This document shows positions 6,860-14,193 of a stretch of DNA of 40,742 nt, one piece after another. The first letter of the stretch is position 1. Each line of letters begins with the position of its first letter. Both the position numbers and the translations under genes were made by a program. Below the pieces are notes generated by a model. That model did no database searches, was not told where the DNA came from, and saw nothing but the letters and a program-made list of their open reading frames with translations. Source of the stretch: Clostridia bacterium (GTDB lineage: Bacteria > Bacillota > Clostridia > Oscillospirales > Acutalibacteraceae); the NCBI GenBank assembly GCA_024404755.1, contig JAKSPN010000003.1:1-40742 (forward strand), written 5' to 3'.

Positions 6860-7855
6860 ATGAAAAAAGACTATATGGACGAATGTTCGCCGCTGTTGCG
6901 CGAATATTTCGGGTATATTGAGGTTGTGAAAGGCCGTTCCGCCGGAACGGTGGACGAATATTTTGTGGATTTGCGCACCTTTTTGCGCTATTTTCAACAG
7001 CAAAAAGGGCTTGTCCCCCCTACCCTGCCGTTTGACGAAATTCCAATCAACACCGTGGACGTGGAACTGCTTAAACAAATCACGCTGTTGGACGTGTACG
7101 AGTATATGAATTACGTGAAAAACGAGCGCGGCAACTCGAACGCGACCCGCGCGCGGAAAGTCACTTCCCTGCGCACGTTTTTCCATTATCTCACCGACGT
7201 GACCCATCGGCTTTCGGAAAATCCGGTGCAAAATCTCGATACCCCGAAAAAGAAGAAATCCCTGCCGAAATATCTTACCGTAGAGCAGTCGATTGACCTT
7301 TTGCGCAGCGTATCCGGCGAGTTCGCCGAGCGCGATTACTGTATGCTGACCATCCTCCTAAACTGCGGTTTGCGGCGGGCGGAGGTTGCGGGGTTAAACC
7401 TCTCGGACATCGGCTCGGACCGCACGCTTCGCGTGCGCGGCAAAGGCAGTAAAGAGCGTATGCTCTACTTAAACGATGCTTGTTTTGACGCGATTCAGCA
7501 GTACTTGAAAGTGCGGCCGGTGGACGGTGTGAAAGACAAAGACGCGCTCTTTTTGAGCCGCCTCAAAAGCCGCATTTCGGTGCAGGGCGTGCATTACGTG
7601 GTCAAGGGCTACCTGCAACACGTCGAGGGCGCGGAAAATTATTCCACCCACAAATTGCGCCACACCGCGGCCACGCTGATGTATCAGCAAGGCGGCACGG
7701 ATATCCGCGTGCTGAAAGATATTCTCGGGCACGAAAACCTCGGCACCACCGAGATTTATACCCACTTGTCGAGCGAACAACTCAAAGAAGCCACCGAGAA
7801 TAATCCGCTTGCGAATCTCCACGTCACGCCGAAAAAAGAAGAAAAAACCGAATAA
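6860..7855 (+). CDS. xerC: XerC/XerD-type tyrosine recombinase
   Basis: A 331-residue tyrosine site-specific recombinase. An N-terminal SAM-like core-binding domain (residues ~10-120) is followed by the catalytic domain (~140-320). The catalytic residues can be read: Arg in NCGLRRAEVAGL (~171), HKLRHTAAT (~263, the His-x-x-Arg pair), His in ILGHENLGTT (~289) and the nucleophile Tyr in EIYTHLS (~299). The complete set argues for an active enzyme. Chromosomal XerC/XerD resolve chromosome dimers at dif; the length and the isolated position do not show whether this is the dif enzyme or a related one. ATG preceded by AAAGGAG. It is alone on its strand, with a bidirectional terminator behind it at 7866-7892. 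I see no attachment-site pair or cargo genes suggesting an integrative element. Confidence 0.88.
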   Translation: MKKDYMDECSPLLREYFGYIEVVKGRSAGTVDEYFVDLRTFLRYFQQQKGLVPPTLPFDEIPINTVDVELLKQITLLDVYEYMNYVKNERGNSNATRARKVTSLRTFFHYLTDVTHRLSENPVQNLDTPKKKKSLPKYLTVEQSIDLLRSVSGEFAERDYCMLTILLNCGLRRAEVAGLNLSDIGSDRTLRVRGKGSKERMLYLNDACFDAIQQYLKVRPVDGVKDKDALFLSRLKSRISVQGVHYVVKGYLQHVEGAENYSTHKLRHTAATLMYQQGGTDIRVLKDILGHENLGTTEIYTHLSSEQLKEATENNPLANLHVTPKKEEKTE

Positions 7856-7865
7856 AAGACCGCAA

Positions 7866-7892
7866 AAAAAGACCGCCAACGGCGGTCTTTTT
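7866..7892. terminator. Bidirectional terminator between xerC and the HAD gene
   Basis: A 12-base stem (AAAAAGACCGCC at 7866-7877, complement at 7881-7892) with a 3-base loop, and T-runs on both strands. It serves xerC from the left and the convergent yajC operon from the right. Confidence 0.9.
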
Positions 7893-7893
7893 C

Positions 7894-8454
7894 TTATATT
7901 CTGTTTGCCAATTCGGTAATGGCGTTGTATGCTTCGTCCCAGTTTTCCACGCGGGTCATCCCGTTGGCTTTGGCATCGAAATCGCGGTTGTACGGCGCGG
8001 AAAAGAGGATTTTTTCGTAGTCGCCGCCGATGAGGTTATGCAGGCCGTCGTCCACCAGCACGTCGCCTTTCACCATCTGTTTTTTGTGGGTGAAAACATA
8101 CTGTTTCCACGGCAAAAACGGATAGTATTTGAACAGCGTACCCTCTAATTTTTCGATAGCGATTTTATAGTGGGTGTTGGTGACGACAAACACTTCGTGC
8201 CCGTCGTCCAAAAGGCGTTTAATGGCTTCCGGTCCGCCGGGAATGGGCTGCAATCCGTCATACAGTTCCGAATCACGTTCGGTGGAAAGCACCTGCTCGG
8301 GCGTGAGCATCGGATACGCCTTGGTCATATCCCATTCGCGCACGTCGTCGTGGGACACGTTCACGCCGTATTTTTTGTTGAGATACGCGACCCACGTTTC
8401 GGAAAAATTCTCCAAAACGCCGTCGGCATCCACTAAAATCGTCAGTTTTTTCAT
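7894..8454 (-). CDS. HAD-superfamily 5'(3')-deoxyribonucleotidase-like protein
   Basis: A 186-residue protein of the NT5C-like HAD phosphatase family. Motif I is VDADGVLENF (catalytic Asp9 and Asp11), motif II VVTNTHYK, and motif IV VLVDDGLHNL, which supplies the metal-binding aspartates. Known members remove phosphate from deoxyribonucleotides, but many relatives have other small-molecule substrates, so the substrate is open. Four bases separate its ATG from the stop of the YesL-like gene. It has no good ribosome site of its own and is probably translationally coupled as the last gene of the yajC operon. Confidence 0.8.
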   Translation of the reverse strand: MKKLTILVDADGVLENFSETWVAYLNKKYGVNVSHDDVREWDMTKAYPMLTPEQVLSTERDSELYDGLQPIPGGPEAIKRLLDDGHEVFVVTNTHYKIAIEKLEGTLFKYYPFLPWKQYVFTHKKQMVKGDVLVDDGLHNLIGGDYEKILFSAPYNRDFDAKANGMTRVENWDEAYNAITELANRI

Positions 8455-8457
8455 AGG

Positions 8458-9381
8458 TTAAATCGTATCGTCCTCGTCGTCGGTGGATTTTGCGTACTGT
8501 TTCGGGAAGTTGCGGGCGGGTTTGTCTTCGCTCGGCTCGGGCGCGCCCTCGGCAGAGCCCACGTCGTGGAAAATTGCCTTTTCCTCGTCGGCTTTGCGGG
8601 TTTCCTCGTTTTCGAGATTCAAGTGGTGGCGCGCCGCCTCGAACTCTTCGGGATGCTCTTTATAATACGGGTCGATAAGCACCCGCTTGACCACCGGAAA
8701 CACGTAAAATTGGGTCAACAGCATCCGAAACGGCGGCAGGAAAAACAGCGCAAACGAGCCGAACAACAACGCGATCGGGTCAAGCCCCGAGAACACGAAC
8801 ACCATCGCGACCGAGAACAAAAATCCGTAAACGGCAATCAGCGTGCCGAGGATAATGAGGTTCTCTTTCCAACCGAGGAAAATCAGGTGAAACGCGTTTT
8901 TATACAGTTGGCGAATCTTGAATTTGAACGTGACCATCATCACGTAGATGTAAAACTGCATCACGATAAACGCGACGAGAAGCGCCAACACGAGCGCCAT
9001 ACAAAGAAGACTCGCCGACGTTCCGGCAAAGTAGTAAAACAGCGCGCTATACACCATAATGCCGCCCAAAATCAGGTTGATAATACCGACGGGAAGCGCT
9101 TGTTTCCAGTTCTTTTTGATACACGAAAAGTAGTCGGACACCAAAAACACGGGTTTTTCGCGGGCAAAGTTGCGGGTGATAAACGTCGTTCCCGCGCAGG
9201 CAAGACCGTTGGTCAAAAGCGGTAACGACAAGAGAACGTACAGCAGTCCCAGTTCCAACAGCGCCCAAAACTTGCGGAAGGTCAGCGCCCAAAATTCAAA
9301 GAAATTGCGCTTTTCCTCTCGATTGTTGTCGATGCCGCGACCGGGTTTTGTCACGTCGAACATCTTCCATCCGTTGGCCAT
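8458..9381 (-). CDS. YesL-like (DUF624) membrane protein
   Basis: A 307-residue integral membrane protein. After an N-terminal hydrophilic stretch containing EEKRNFFEFWALTFRKFW come about six hydrophobic helices (residues ~45-235), then a charged cytoplasmic tail. The sequence LLYVLLSLPLLTNGLACAG followed by a YFSCIKKNWKQAL segment resembles the YesL/DUF624 family, whose function is not established. The tail ends in the acidic STDDEDDTI, echoing the Asp-rich end of YajC in the same operon. I use the ATG at 9381 with AAGGAGGAA upstream. The open frame continues to 10119, but the extension overlaps the SpoIIM-like gene in another frame and has no membrane-protein character. Confidence 0.72.
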   Translation of the reverse strand: MANGWKMFDVTKPGRGIDNNREEKRNFFEFWALTFRKFWALLELGLLYVLLSLPLLTNGLACAGTTFITRNFAREKPVFLVSDYFSCIKKNWKQALPVGIINLILGGIMVYSALFYYFAGTSASLLCMALVLALLVAFIVMQFYIYVMMVTFKFKIRQLYKNAFHLIFLGWKENLIILGTLIAVYGFLFSVAMVFVFSGLDPIALLFGSFALFFLPPFRMLLTQFYVFPVVKRVLIDPYYKEHPEEFEAARHHLNLENEETRKADEEKAIFHDVGSAEGAPEPSEDKPARNFPKQYAKSTDDEDDTI

Positions 9382-9416
9382 GGGAGTTCCTCCTTCAACT
9401 GAAACGTCCGTTGATT

Positions 9417-10010
9417 TTAGACGAGAACGGCAAGTGTCGTTCCCGCAGCCGACGACAAAAGCGCCAGCGAAAAACACAGTAAAAACCGCAAAAAGAACAA
9501 GCGAAAATCCCGCCACAGTCCGCTTTTTTGCGAGCCGGGCATCACAAGCGCCGTCAGCCGCAACGAAAGCCGCAACGATTCGGCGCAGGCGATAAGCACC
9601 GTCCACACGCCGAGCAGGGCTTCCGGCAACGCGAGCGCGAGCGCGACCGTCCCCCGGCTTTCGAGCGTTGTTGCCAAAAACAGCCCCCATATCCCGCCGT
9701 AAAGCGGCGGCACGGCGAGCGTGACGGGTACGCCGCAAAGCGACATTCCCGAAAGCATCAACAGTCCCACCGCGCAGAGCGTTACGAGACTGTGGCGCAA
9801 AAAGGCGAACAGCGCGCCGGAAAATCCGGAAAATCCGCCGTTGTTTTGCTCCAAAAGTGTCAACAGCGGGCGGTATTGTGCGGGCAAATGCGGGGCGTAC
9901 AGACATCCGGCGACCACTCCCGCGAGCAGGAGTGTCAAAAACAGAAACAGACGGCTGTTTGTCCCCAAAAACGTGTGAAATTGCTTCATAAAACGGCTTG
10001 TCCTCGGCAT
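9417..10010 (-). CDS. SpoIIM-like (stage II sporulation protein M family) membrane protein
   Basis: A 197-residue membrane protein with about five hydrophobic segments. It begins with a short basic region, then LFLFLTLLLAGVVAGCLYAP, a loop with the LLEQNNGGFSGFSGALF segment, and closing helices after LRLTALVMPGSQKSGLWRDF. This layout matches SpoIIM, part of the SpoIIDMP machine that remodels peptidoglycan during engulfment. SpoIIM relatives (DUF95) also occur outside that role and no SpoIID or SpoIIP gene is present here, so the sporulation role is inferred. The ATG at 10010 has GGGAGGA about eight bases upstream. That ribosome site is paired inside the hairpin 10015-10051. Confidence 0.65.
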   Translation of the reverse strand: MPRTSRFMKQFHTFLGTNSRLFLFLTLLLAGVVAGCLYAPHLPAQYRPLLTLLEQNNGGFSGFSGALFAFLRHSLVTLCAVGLLMLSGMSLCGVPVTLAVPPLYGGIWGLFLATTLESRGTVALALALPEALLGVWTVLIACAESLRLSLRLTALVMPGSQKSGLWRDFRLFFLRFLLCFSLALLSSAAGTTLAVLV

Positions 10011-10014
10011 AACT

Positions 10015-10051
10015 CATTCCTCCCTGCCCTATTTCTACGCAGGAAGGAATG
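10015..10051 (-). promoter_or_regulatory. Hairpin burying the ribosome site of the SpoIIM-like gene
   Basis: Arms 10015-10027 and 10039-10051 form 13 pairs on the minus-strand RNA, all Watson-Crick except one G-U, around an 11-base loop. The 3' arm contains the ribosome site GGGAGGA. The hairpin begins about 3 bases after the stop codon of the TIGR04086 gene, so a terminating ribosome would melt it. That geometry suggests translational coupling. Confidence 0.68.
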
Positions 10052-10054
10052 GGT

Positions 10055-10468
10055 TTAGACCGAGAATTTGCTCTGTCGGAGATTGACTCCGACAATGCCG
10101 CCGACTGCGCCGCACACAAGGCAAATCGCCGCGCTTACAAGCGCGTGGATTACCTCGGTTTTTCCGACGCAGGCAAAGCCCACAAGCGACAATAAAAGCC
10201 ACAGACATACCCCGCTAAGCAGTCCCGTCAGCCAGCCGTTTTTGCGGGCGATTTTCCCCGCTGTCACACCGCTTGCCGCGGCGCCGAGTGCGCAACCAAA
10301 CACCGCCAAAAGCGGAATAAGCGCCACGGGAACGTCGGTTAAAACACACACCGCCGCCTCGCCGAACAAGACGAGTAACGTCAGCACGGCACCCACGAGC
10401 GTTCCGAACAGCAGGGGTCTTCCCCATACGGCGCGGTTGCCGGACGGGGCGTTTTGTTTCTTTAACAT
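10055..10468 (-). CDS. TIGR04086-family membrane protein
   Basis: A 137-residue protein with four hydrophobic segments, including LLFGTLVGAVLTLLVLF near the N-terminus, a glycine/alanine-rich helix (FGCALGAAASGVTAG) and a last helix with CGAVGGIVGVNLRQ. This matches the small TIGR04086 (YrzE-like) membrane family of Firmicutes, often found next to yajC and near the SCIFF peptide genes. I see no SCIFF gene here. Function unknown. The ATG at 10468 (MLKKQNAPSG) has GGAGGAA about seven bases upstream. A longer in-frame reading to 10525 would cross the hairpin and lacks a ribosome site. The ribosome site is occluded by the hairpin 10475-10521. Confidence 0.72.
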   Translation of the reverse strand: MLKKQNAPSGNRAVWGRPLLFGTLVGAVLTLLVLFGEAAVCVLTDVPVALIPLLAVFGCALGAAASGVTAGKIARKNGWLTGLLSGVCLWLLLSLVGFACVGKTEVIHALVSAAICLVCGAVGGIVGVNLRQSKFSV

Positions 10469-10474
10469 AGCAAG

Positions 10475-10521
10475 TTCCTCCGCATCAAAAAGGATAGTAA
10501 TCCTTATGCGATGCGGAGGAA
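10475..10521 (-). promoter_or_regulatory. Hairpin burying the ribosome site of the TIGR04086 gene
   Basis: A perfect 12-base stem (10475-10486 with 10510-10521), plus an inner 6-base stem (10490-10495 with 10500-10505) and a 4-base loop. On the minus-strand RNA the 3' arm GATGCGGAGGAA holds the ribosome site. The hairpin starts 18 bases after the yajC stop. No T-run follows, so it is not an intrinsic terminator. Confidence 0.72.
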
Positions 10522-10539
10522 GCATAGACCATTTAGATG

Positions 10540-10935
10540 TTAGATATCGTCGTCATCGTCGAAATCGTCGTCATCGTCGTCCGGCAGGGCCTCGTGGACG
10601 GTATTGTTCGACTGCACCGCCCATTTTTTGAGGGACAGTTTGGTGCGGTCGGCGCCGGTTTCCGCGATGATGAGGTCTTCTTTGACGTTGACCACGCGGC
10701 AGATGATACCGCCGATGGTGACAATCTCGTCACCCACGCGCAGGTCGTTGCGCATTTTCTGCTCTTCTTTTTCGCGTTTACGCTGCGGACGAATCAGCAG
10801 GAAGTACATAATCACGAAGATGAAGATGAGCATCAGGATGGACGAATACTGGTACCACCACGGCGCTTCTTGGCCGTTGGCGGCGGTTTTCGCGGCGGCG
10901 GTGGTCGCCGCCAAAATCAAATTAGAAAATTGCAT
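10540..10935 (-). CDS. yajC: Preprotein translocase subunit YajC
   Basis: A 131-residue single-span membrane protein, accessory to SecDF-SecYEG. A short N-terminal region is followed by the hydrophobic helix SILMLIFIFVIMYFLLIRP (~31-50), the family hallmark RPQRKREKEEQKMRNDLRVG, and the conserved GDEIVTIGGIICRVVNV. The C-terminus is unusual: PDDDDDDFDDDDDI, almost pure aspartate, encoded by a run of GAC/GAT codons at 10540-10580. ATG preceded by GGAGGTAAC. First gene of a five-gene minus-strand operon, with its own promoter at 10965-10993. secD/secF, often neighbours, are not in the window. Confidence 0.9.
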   Translation of the reverse strand: MQFSNLILAATTAAAKTAANGQEAPWWYQYSSILMLIFIFVIMYFLLIRPQRKREKEEQKMRNDLRVGDEIVTIGGIICRVVNVKEDLIIAETGADRTKLSLKKWAVQSNNTVHEALPDDDDDDFDDDDDI

Positions 10936-10964
10936 AGTGTTACCTCCAAAAAATCGTTAGTCTC

Positions 10965-10993
10965 ATTATAACGGAAAATCCTCCGTTTGGCAA
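10965..10993 (-). promoter_or_regulatory. Promoter of the yajC operon
   Basis: Minus strand: -35 TTGCCA (10988-10993), 17-base spacer, consensus -10 TATAAT (10965-10970). About 30 bases before the yajC ATG. The spacer holds a small AACGGA/TCCGTT inverted repeat. Confidence 0.8.
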
Positions 10994-11015
10994 GTAGATT
11001 TACGATTTGTTTACA

Positions 11016-14000
11016 TTATTGCTTTTCCACACCGATGGTCACGGCCTCGCCGTTGATATCCCATTCTTTGGTAAAGCCCGCGACAGAGCCGAAGTTCACC
11101 GCATCGGCGAGCACGTCTTCCGCAAGCGACGCTTTGTATTTTTCGGCGACGGCAAGCGCGTTGTCGCTGCCCGCGAAGGACACGGCGATGTGGTCGGTGA
11201 CCTCGAAACCGGCTTCTTTACGCATCGTCTGGATTTTGCTGACCAACTCGCGCACAAGACCCTGTTCGAGCAGTTCCGGCGTGAGTTCGGTGCAAAGCGC
11301 CACGGTGATGCCGTTGTCGGACAGCGGGAACCAGCCCTCTTTCGAGGCGATGTCGATGAGCAAATCTTCCGTGAGAAGCGAAATTTCGCCGGACGGCAGG
11401 TTGAGTTTCAGTTCGCCGGTCGCATCCAGTTCCGCTTTGGCGGCGTTGCCGTCAAGCGTCGGGAGTGCCGCGCGAATCTCGCCCAGTTTCGGACCGAATT
11501 TCGGGCCGACGGTTTTGAGTTGCGGTTTGAAGCTGTAGCTCATAAACTCGCCCATATCGGCTTTCATCTCGACTTCGTTGACGTTCAGTTCTTCGGCGAT
11601 AACGGTGCGGAACAGTTCCGGCAAATCGCCGTCGACGGACACCACCATTTTGGACAGCGGCTGACGGTTTTTGAGGTTCGCGCCGTTACGGGCGGCGCGG
11701 CCGAGCACCACGACGTCGAGCACTTTTTGCATATTGGCTTCGAGTTCCGTGTCAATCGCGCTCTCGTCCGCCACCGGATAGGCACAAAGATGGATGCTTT
11801 CCGGCGCGGTTTTGTCGAGATTGCGGACGAGGTTTTGATAGATATCCTCGCTCATAAACGGAATCATCGGCGCCGCCAGTTTGCAGACGGTGACTAGCGC
11901 ATCGTAAAGCGTGGCGTAGGCGTTGATCTTATCCTGCGGCATACCGGACACCCAGTAACGCTCGCGGCAACGGCGGACGTACCAGTTGGAAAGGTCGTCC
12001 ACGAAGTTTTGAAGTGCTCTGGCGGCTTCGGGGATGCAGTAGGTGCCGAGGTAGCCGTCCACCTCTTTGATAAGCGTATTCAGGCGGGAATTGAGCCATT
12101 TATCCATAACGGAAAGCGTGGCTTTGTCCGCTTTTTGTTTGGTCGGGTCAAAGTTGTCGATGTTGGCATACAGCGTGTAGAACGCGTAGGTGTTCCACAG
12201 CGTGCCGAGGAATTTGCGCTGACCTTCGACAACCGCTTTGTCGTGGAAACGGTTCGGCAGCCACGGCGCGGAGTTGATGTAGAAATACCAGCGAATCGCA
12301 TCCGCACCGTATTTTTGAAGCGCATCGAACGGATCGACCGCGTTGCCTTTGGATTTTGACATCTTCTGACCGTTTTCGTCCTGCACAAGGCCCAAAACGA
12401 TAACGTTTTTATACGGCGCTTTGTTGAAGAGCAGGGTCGAAATCGCAAGCAGCGAATAGAACCAGCCGCGGGTTTGGTCCACCGCTTCCGAGATGAAGTC
12501 CGCCGGGAACTGTGCCTCGAACAGGTCTTTGTTCTCGAACGGATAGTGGTGTTGTGCGAACGGCATCGAACCGGAGTCAAACCAGCAGTCGATGACCTCC
12601 GGCACACGTTTCATCTCTTTGCCGCAATGCGGGCATTTAATCGTGACCGCATCGATGTAAGGACGGTGCAGTTCGATATCATCCGGGCAGTTATCGGACA
12701 TCGATTTCAGTTCCTCGATACTGCCGATGGCGTGGCGATGACCGCACTCGCACTCCCAAATGTTGAGCGGTGTGCCCCAGTAGCGGTTACGGCTGATGCC
12801 CCAATCCTGCACGTTTTCCAGCCAGTCGCCGAAGCGGCCTTTGCCGATGGATTCGGGGATCCAGTTGACCGTGTTGTTGTTCTTAATCAGGTCGTCTTTC
12901 ACGTCGGTCATACGGATGAACCACGAGTCACGCGCGTAGTAGATAAGCGGCGTGTCGCAGCGCCAGCAGTGCGGATAGCTGTGCTCGAACGTGGGCGCGG
13001 AGAACAATAGCCCGCGTTTTTCGAGGTCAATCAGCACCTCTTTGTCCGCTTTTTTGCAGAACATCCCCGCCCACGGGGTTTCTTTGGTCATCTCGCCCTT
13101 GCCGTCCACCAGTTGCACGAACGGCAGGTCGTAGTTTTTGCCCACGATGGAGTCGTCTTCACCGAACGCCGGCGCAATGTGAACAACGCCGGTACCGTCG
13201 GTCAGCGTGACGTAGGTGTCGCAGGTGACGTAGTAGCATTTTTTGTTCGGGCTCACGAAATCGAACAGCGGCTCATACTCTTTGTATTCGAGGTCTTTGC
13301 CCTTGTAGGATTCGAGGATTTCCGCGCCTTCGCCGAGCACGGTCGCAACCAGCGCTTCGGCCATATAGTAGGTGTATTCGTCCTTTTTCACCTTGACGTA
13401 AGTTTCGTTCGGGTTGACGCACAGCGCCACGTTGGACGGCAGCGTCCACGGCGTGGTCGTCCACGCGAGGAAGTAGGCCTCCTCCCCTTTGACCTTAAAG
13501 CGGACAACGGCGGAGCGCTCTTTCACGTCTTTGTAGCCCTGCGCCACTTCGTGGGAAGACAGCGGAGTACCGCAGCGCGGGCAATACGGGACGATTTTGT
13601 AGCCCTTGTACAGCAGGCCTTTGTCCCAAATCTGTTTCAGCGCCCACCACTCGGACTCGATAAAGTTGTTGTCGTAGGTGATGTAGGGATTGTCCATATC
13701 CGCCCAGAAACCGACGGTCGAGGAGAAATCCTCCCACATCCCTTTGTATTTCCACACGCTCTCTTTGCATTTCTCGATGAACGGCTCGAGACCGTATTCC
13801 TCGATTTGCTCTTTGCCGTCGAGCCCGAGCAGTTTTTCCACTTCGAGTTCCACCGGCAGACCGTGGGTGTCCCAACCGGCTTTACGCGGCACTTCGTACC
13901 CTTTCATCGTGCGATAGCGCGGAATCATATCTTTGATAACGCGGGTCAGCACGTGACCGATGTGCGGTTTGCCGTTCGCCGTCGGCGGGCCGTCGAAAAA

Positions 14001-14132
14001 GACGTAAGGGTCTGCCCCTTTACGCTCTTCGATGCTCTTTTGGAAGATGTCGTTCTCTTTCCAAAAGTTCTCGATTTTCTTTTCGCGCTCCACGAAGTTC
14101 ATATCCGTGGAAACCTTGTCGTACAATGCCAT
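11016..14132 (-). CDS. ileS: Isoleucyl-tRNA synthetase
   Basis: A 1038-residue class I aminoacyl-tRNA synthetase that charges tRNA-Ile. The HIGH motif is in GKPHIGHVLTR (residues 57-60) and the KMSKS motif in GQKMSKSKGN (about 590). The CP1 editing domain lies between about 190 and 390, with the TTTPWTLPSN segment. WDTHGLPVE and WFDSGSMPF are typical of IleS. Cysteine pairs CECGH and CPHCG (~470-510) look like an inserted metal site. Length and motifs resemble the longer, eukaryote-like IleS type (about 1040 residues), which in other bacteria is linked to mupirocin tolerance; that phenotype is not shown by sequence. ATG start with GGAGG. It follows malQ by 61 bases and is the third gene after the T-box leader at 18011-18297. 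Confidence 0.96.
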   Translation of the reverse strand: MALYDKVSTDMNFVEREKKIENFWKENDIFQKSIEERKGADPYVFFDGPPTANGKPHIGHVLTRVIKDMIPRYRTMKGYEVPRKAGWDTHGLPVELEVEKLLGLDGKEQIEEYGLEPFIEKCKESVWKYKGMWEDFSSTVGFWADMDNPYITYDNNFIESEWWALKQIWDKGLLYKGYKIVPYCPRCGTPLSSHEVAQGYKDVKERSAVVRFKVKGEEAYFLAWTTTPWTLPSNVALCVNPNETYVKVKKDEYTYYMAEALVATVLGEGAEILESYKGKDLEYKEYEPLFDFVSPNKKCYYVTCDTYVTLTDGTGVVHIAPAFGEDDSIVGKNYDLPFVQLVDGKGEMTKETPWAGMFCKKADKEVLIDLEKRGLLFSAPTFEHSYPHCWRCDTPLIYYARDSWFIRMTDVKDDLIKNNNTVNWIPESIGKGRFGDWLENVQDWGISRNRYWGTPLNIWECECGHRHAIGSIEELKSMSDNCPDDIELHRPYIDAVTIKCPHCGKEMKRVPEVIDCWFDSGSMPFAQHHYPFENKDLFEAQFPADFISEAVDQTRGWFYSLLAISTLLFNKAPYKNVIVLGLVQDENGQKMSKSKGNAVDPFDALQKYGADAIRWYFYINSAPWLPNRFHDKAVVEGQRKFLGTLWNTYAFYTLYANIDNFDPTKQKADKATLSVMDKWLNSRLNTLIKEVDGYLGTYCIPEAARALQNFVDDLSNWYVRRCRERYWVSGMPQDKINAYATLYDALVTVCKLAAPMIPFMSEDIYQNLVRNLDKTAPESIHLCAYPVADESAIDTELEANMQKVLDVVVLGRAARNGANLKNRQPLSKMVVSVDGDLPELFRTVIAEELNVNEVEMKADMGEFMSYSFKPQLKTVGPKFGPKLGEIRAALPTLDGNAAKAELDATGELKLNLPSGEISLLTEDLLIDIASKEGWFPLSDNGITVALCTELTPELLEQGLVRELVSKIQTMRKEAGFEVTDHIAVSFAGSDNALAVAEKYKASLAEDVLADAVNFGSVAGFTKEWDINGEAVTIGVEKQ

Positions 14133-14193
14133 ACTGATAAATCCTCCGTTTCTCTCGGTTGATATTTTGAAGCATTTTTATCGGTAACGCCGT

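Noticed and set aside
6860-7855. An integrative element around the recombinase
   Set aside because: No excisionase, cargo, tRNA target or flanking attachment repeats are visible; neighbours are ordinary chromosomal genes.
9382-10119. N-terminal extension of the YesL-like protein up to 10119
   Set aside because: The extension overlaps the SpoIIM-like gene in another frame, is Arg/Ala-rich, and a strong ribosome site marks ATG 9381 instead.
10475-10521. Intrinsic terminator between yajC and the TIGR04086 gene
   Set aside because: The stem is strong, but no T-run follows on the minus strand and the 3' arm is the next gene's ribosome site.
10468-10540. A SCIFF six-cysteine peptide gene near yajC/TIGR04086
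   Set aside because: No cysteine-rich short frame is present; the gap is filled by the hairpin 10475-10521.
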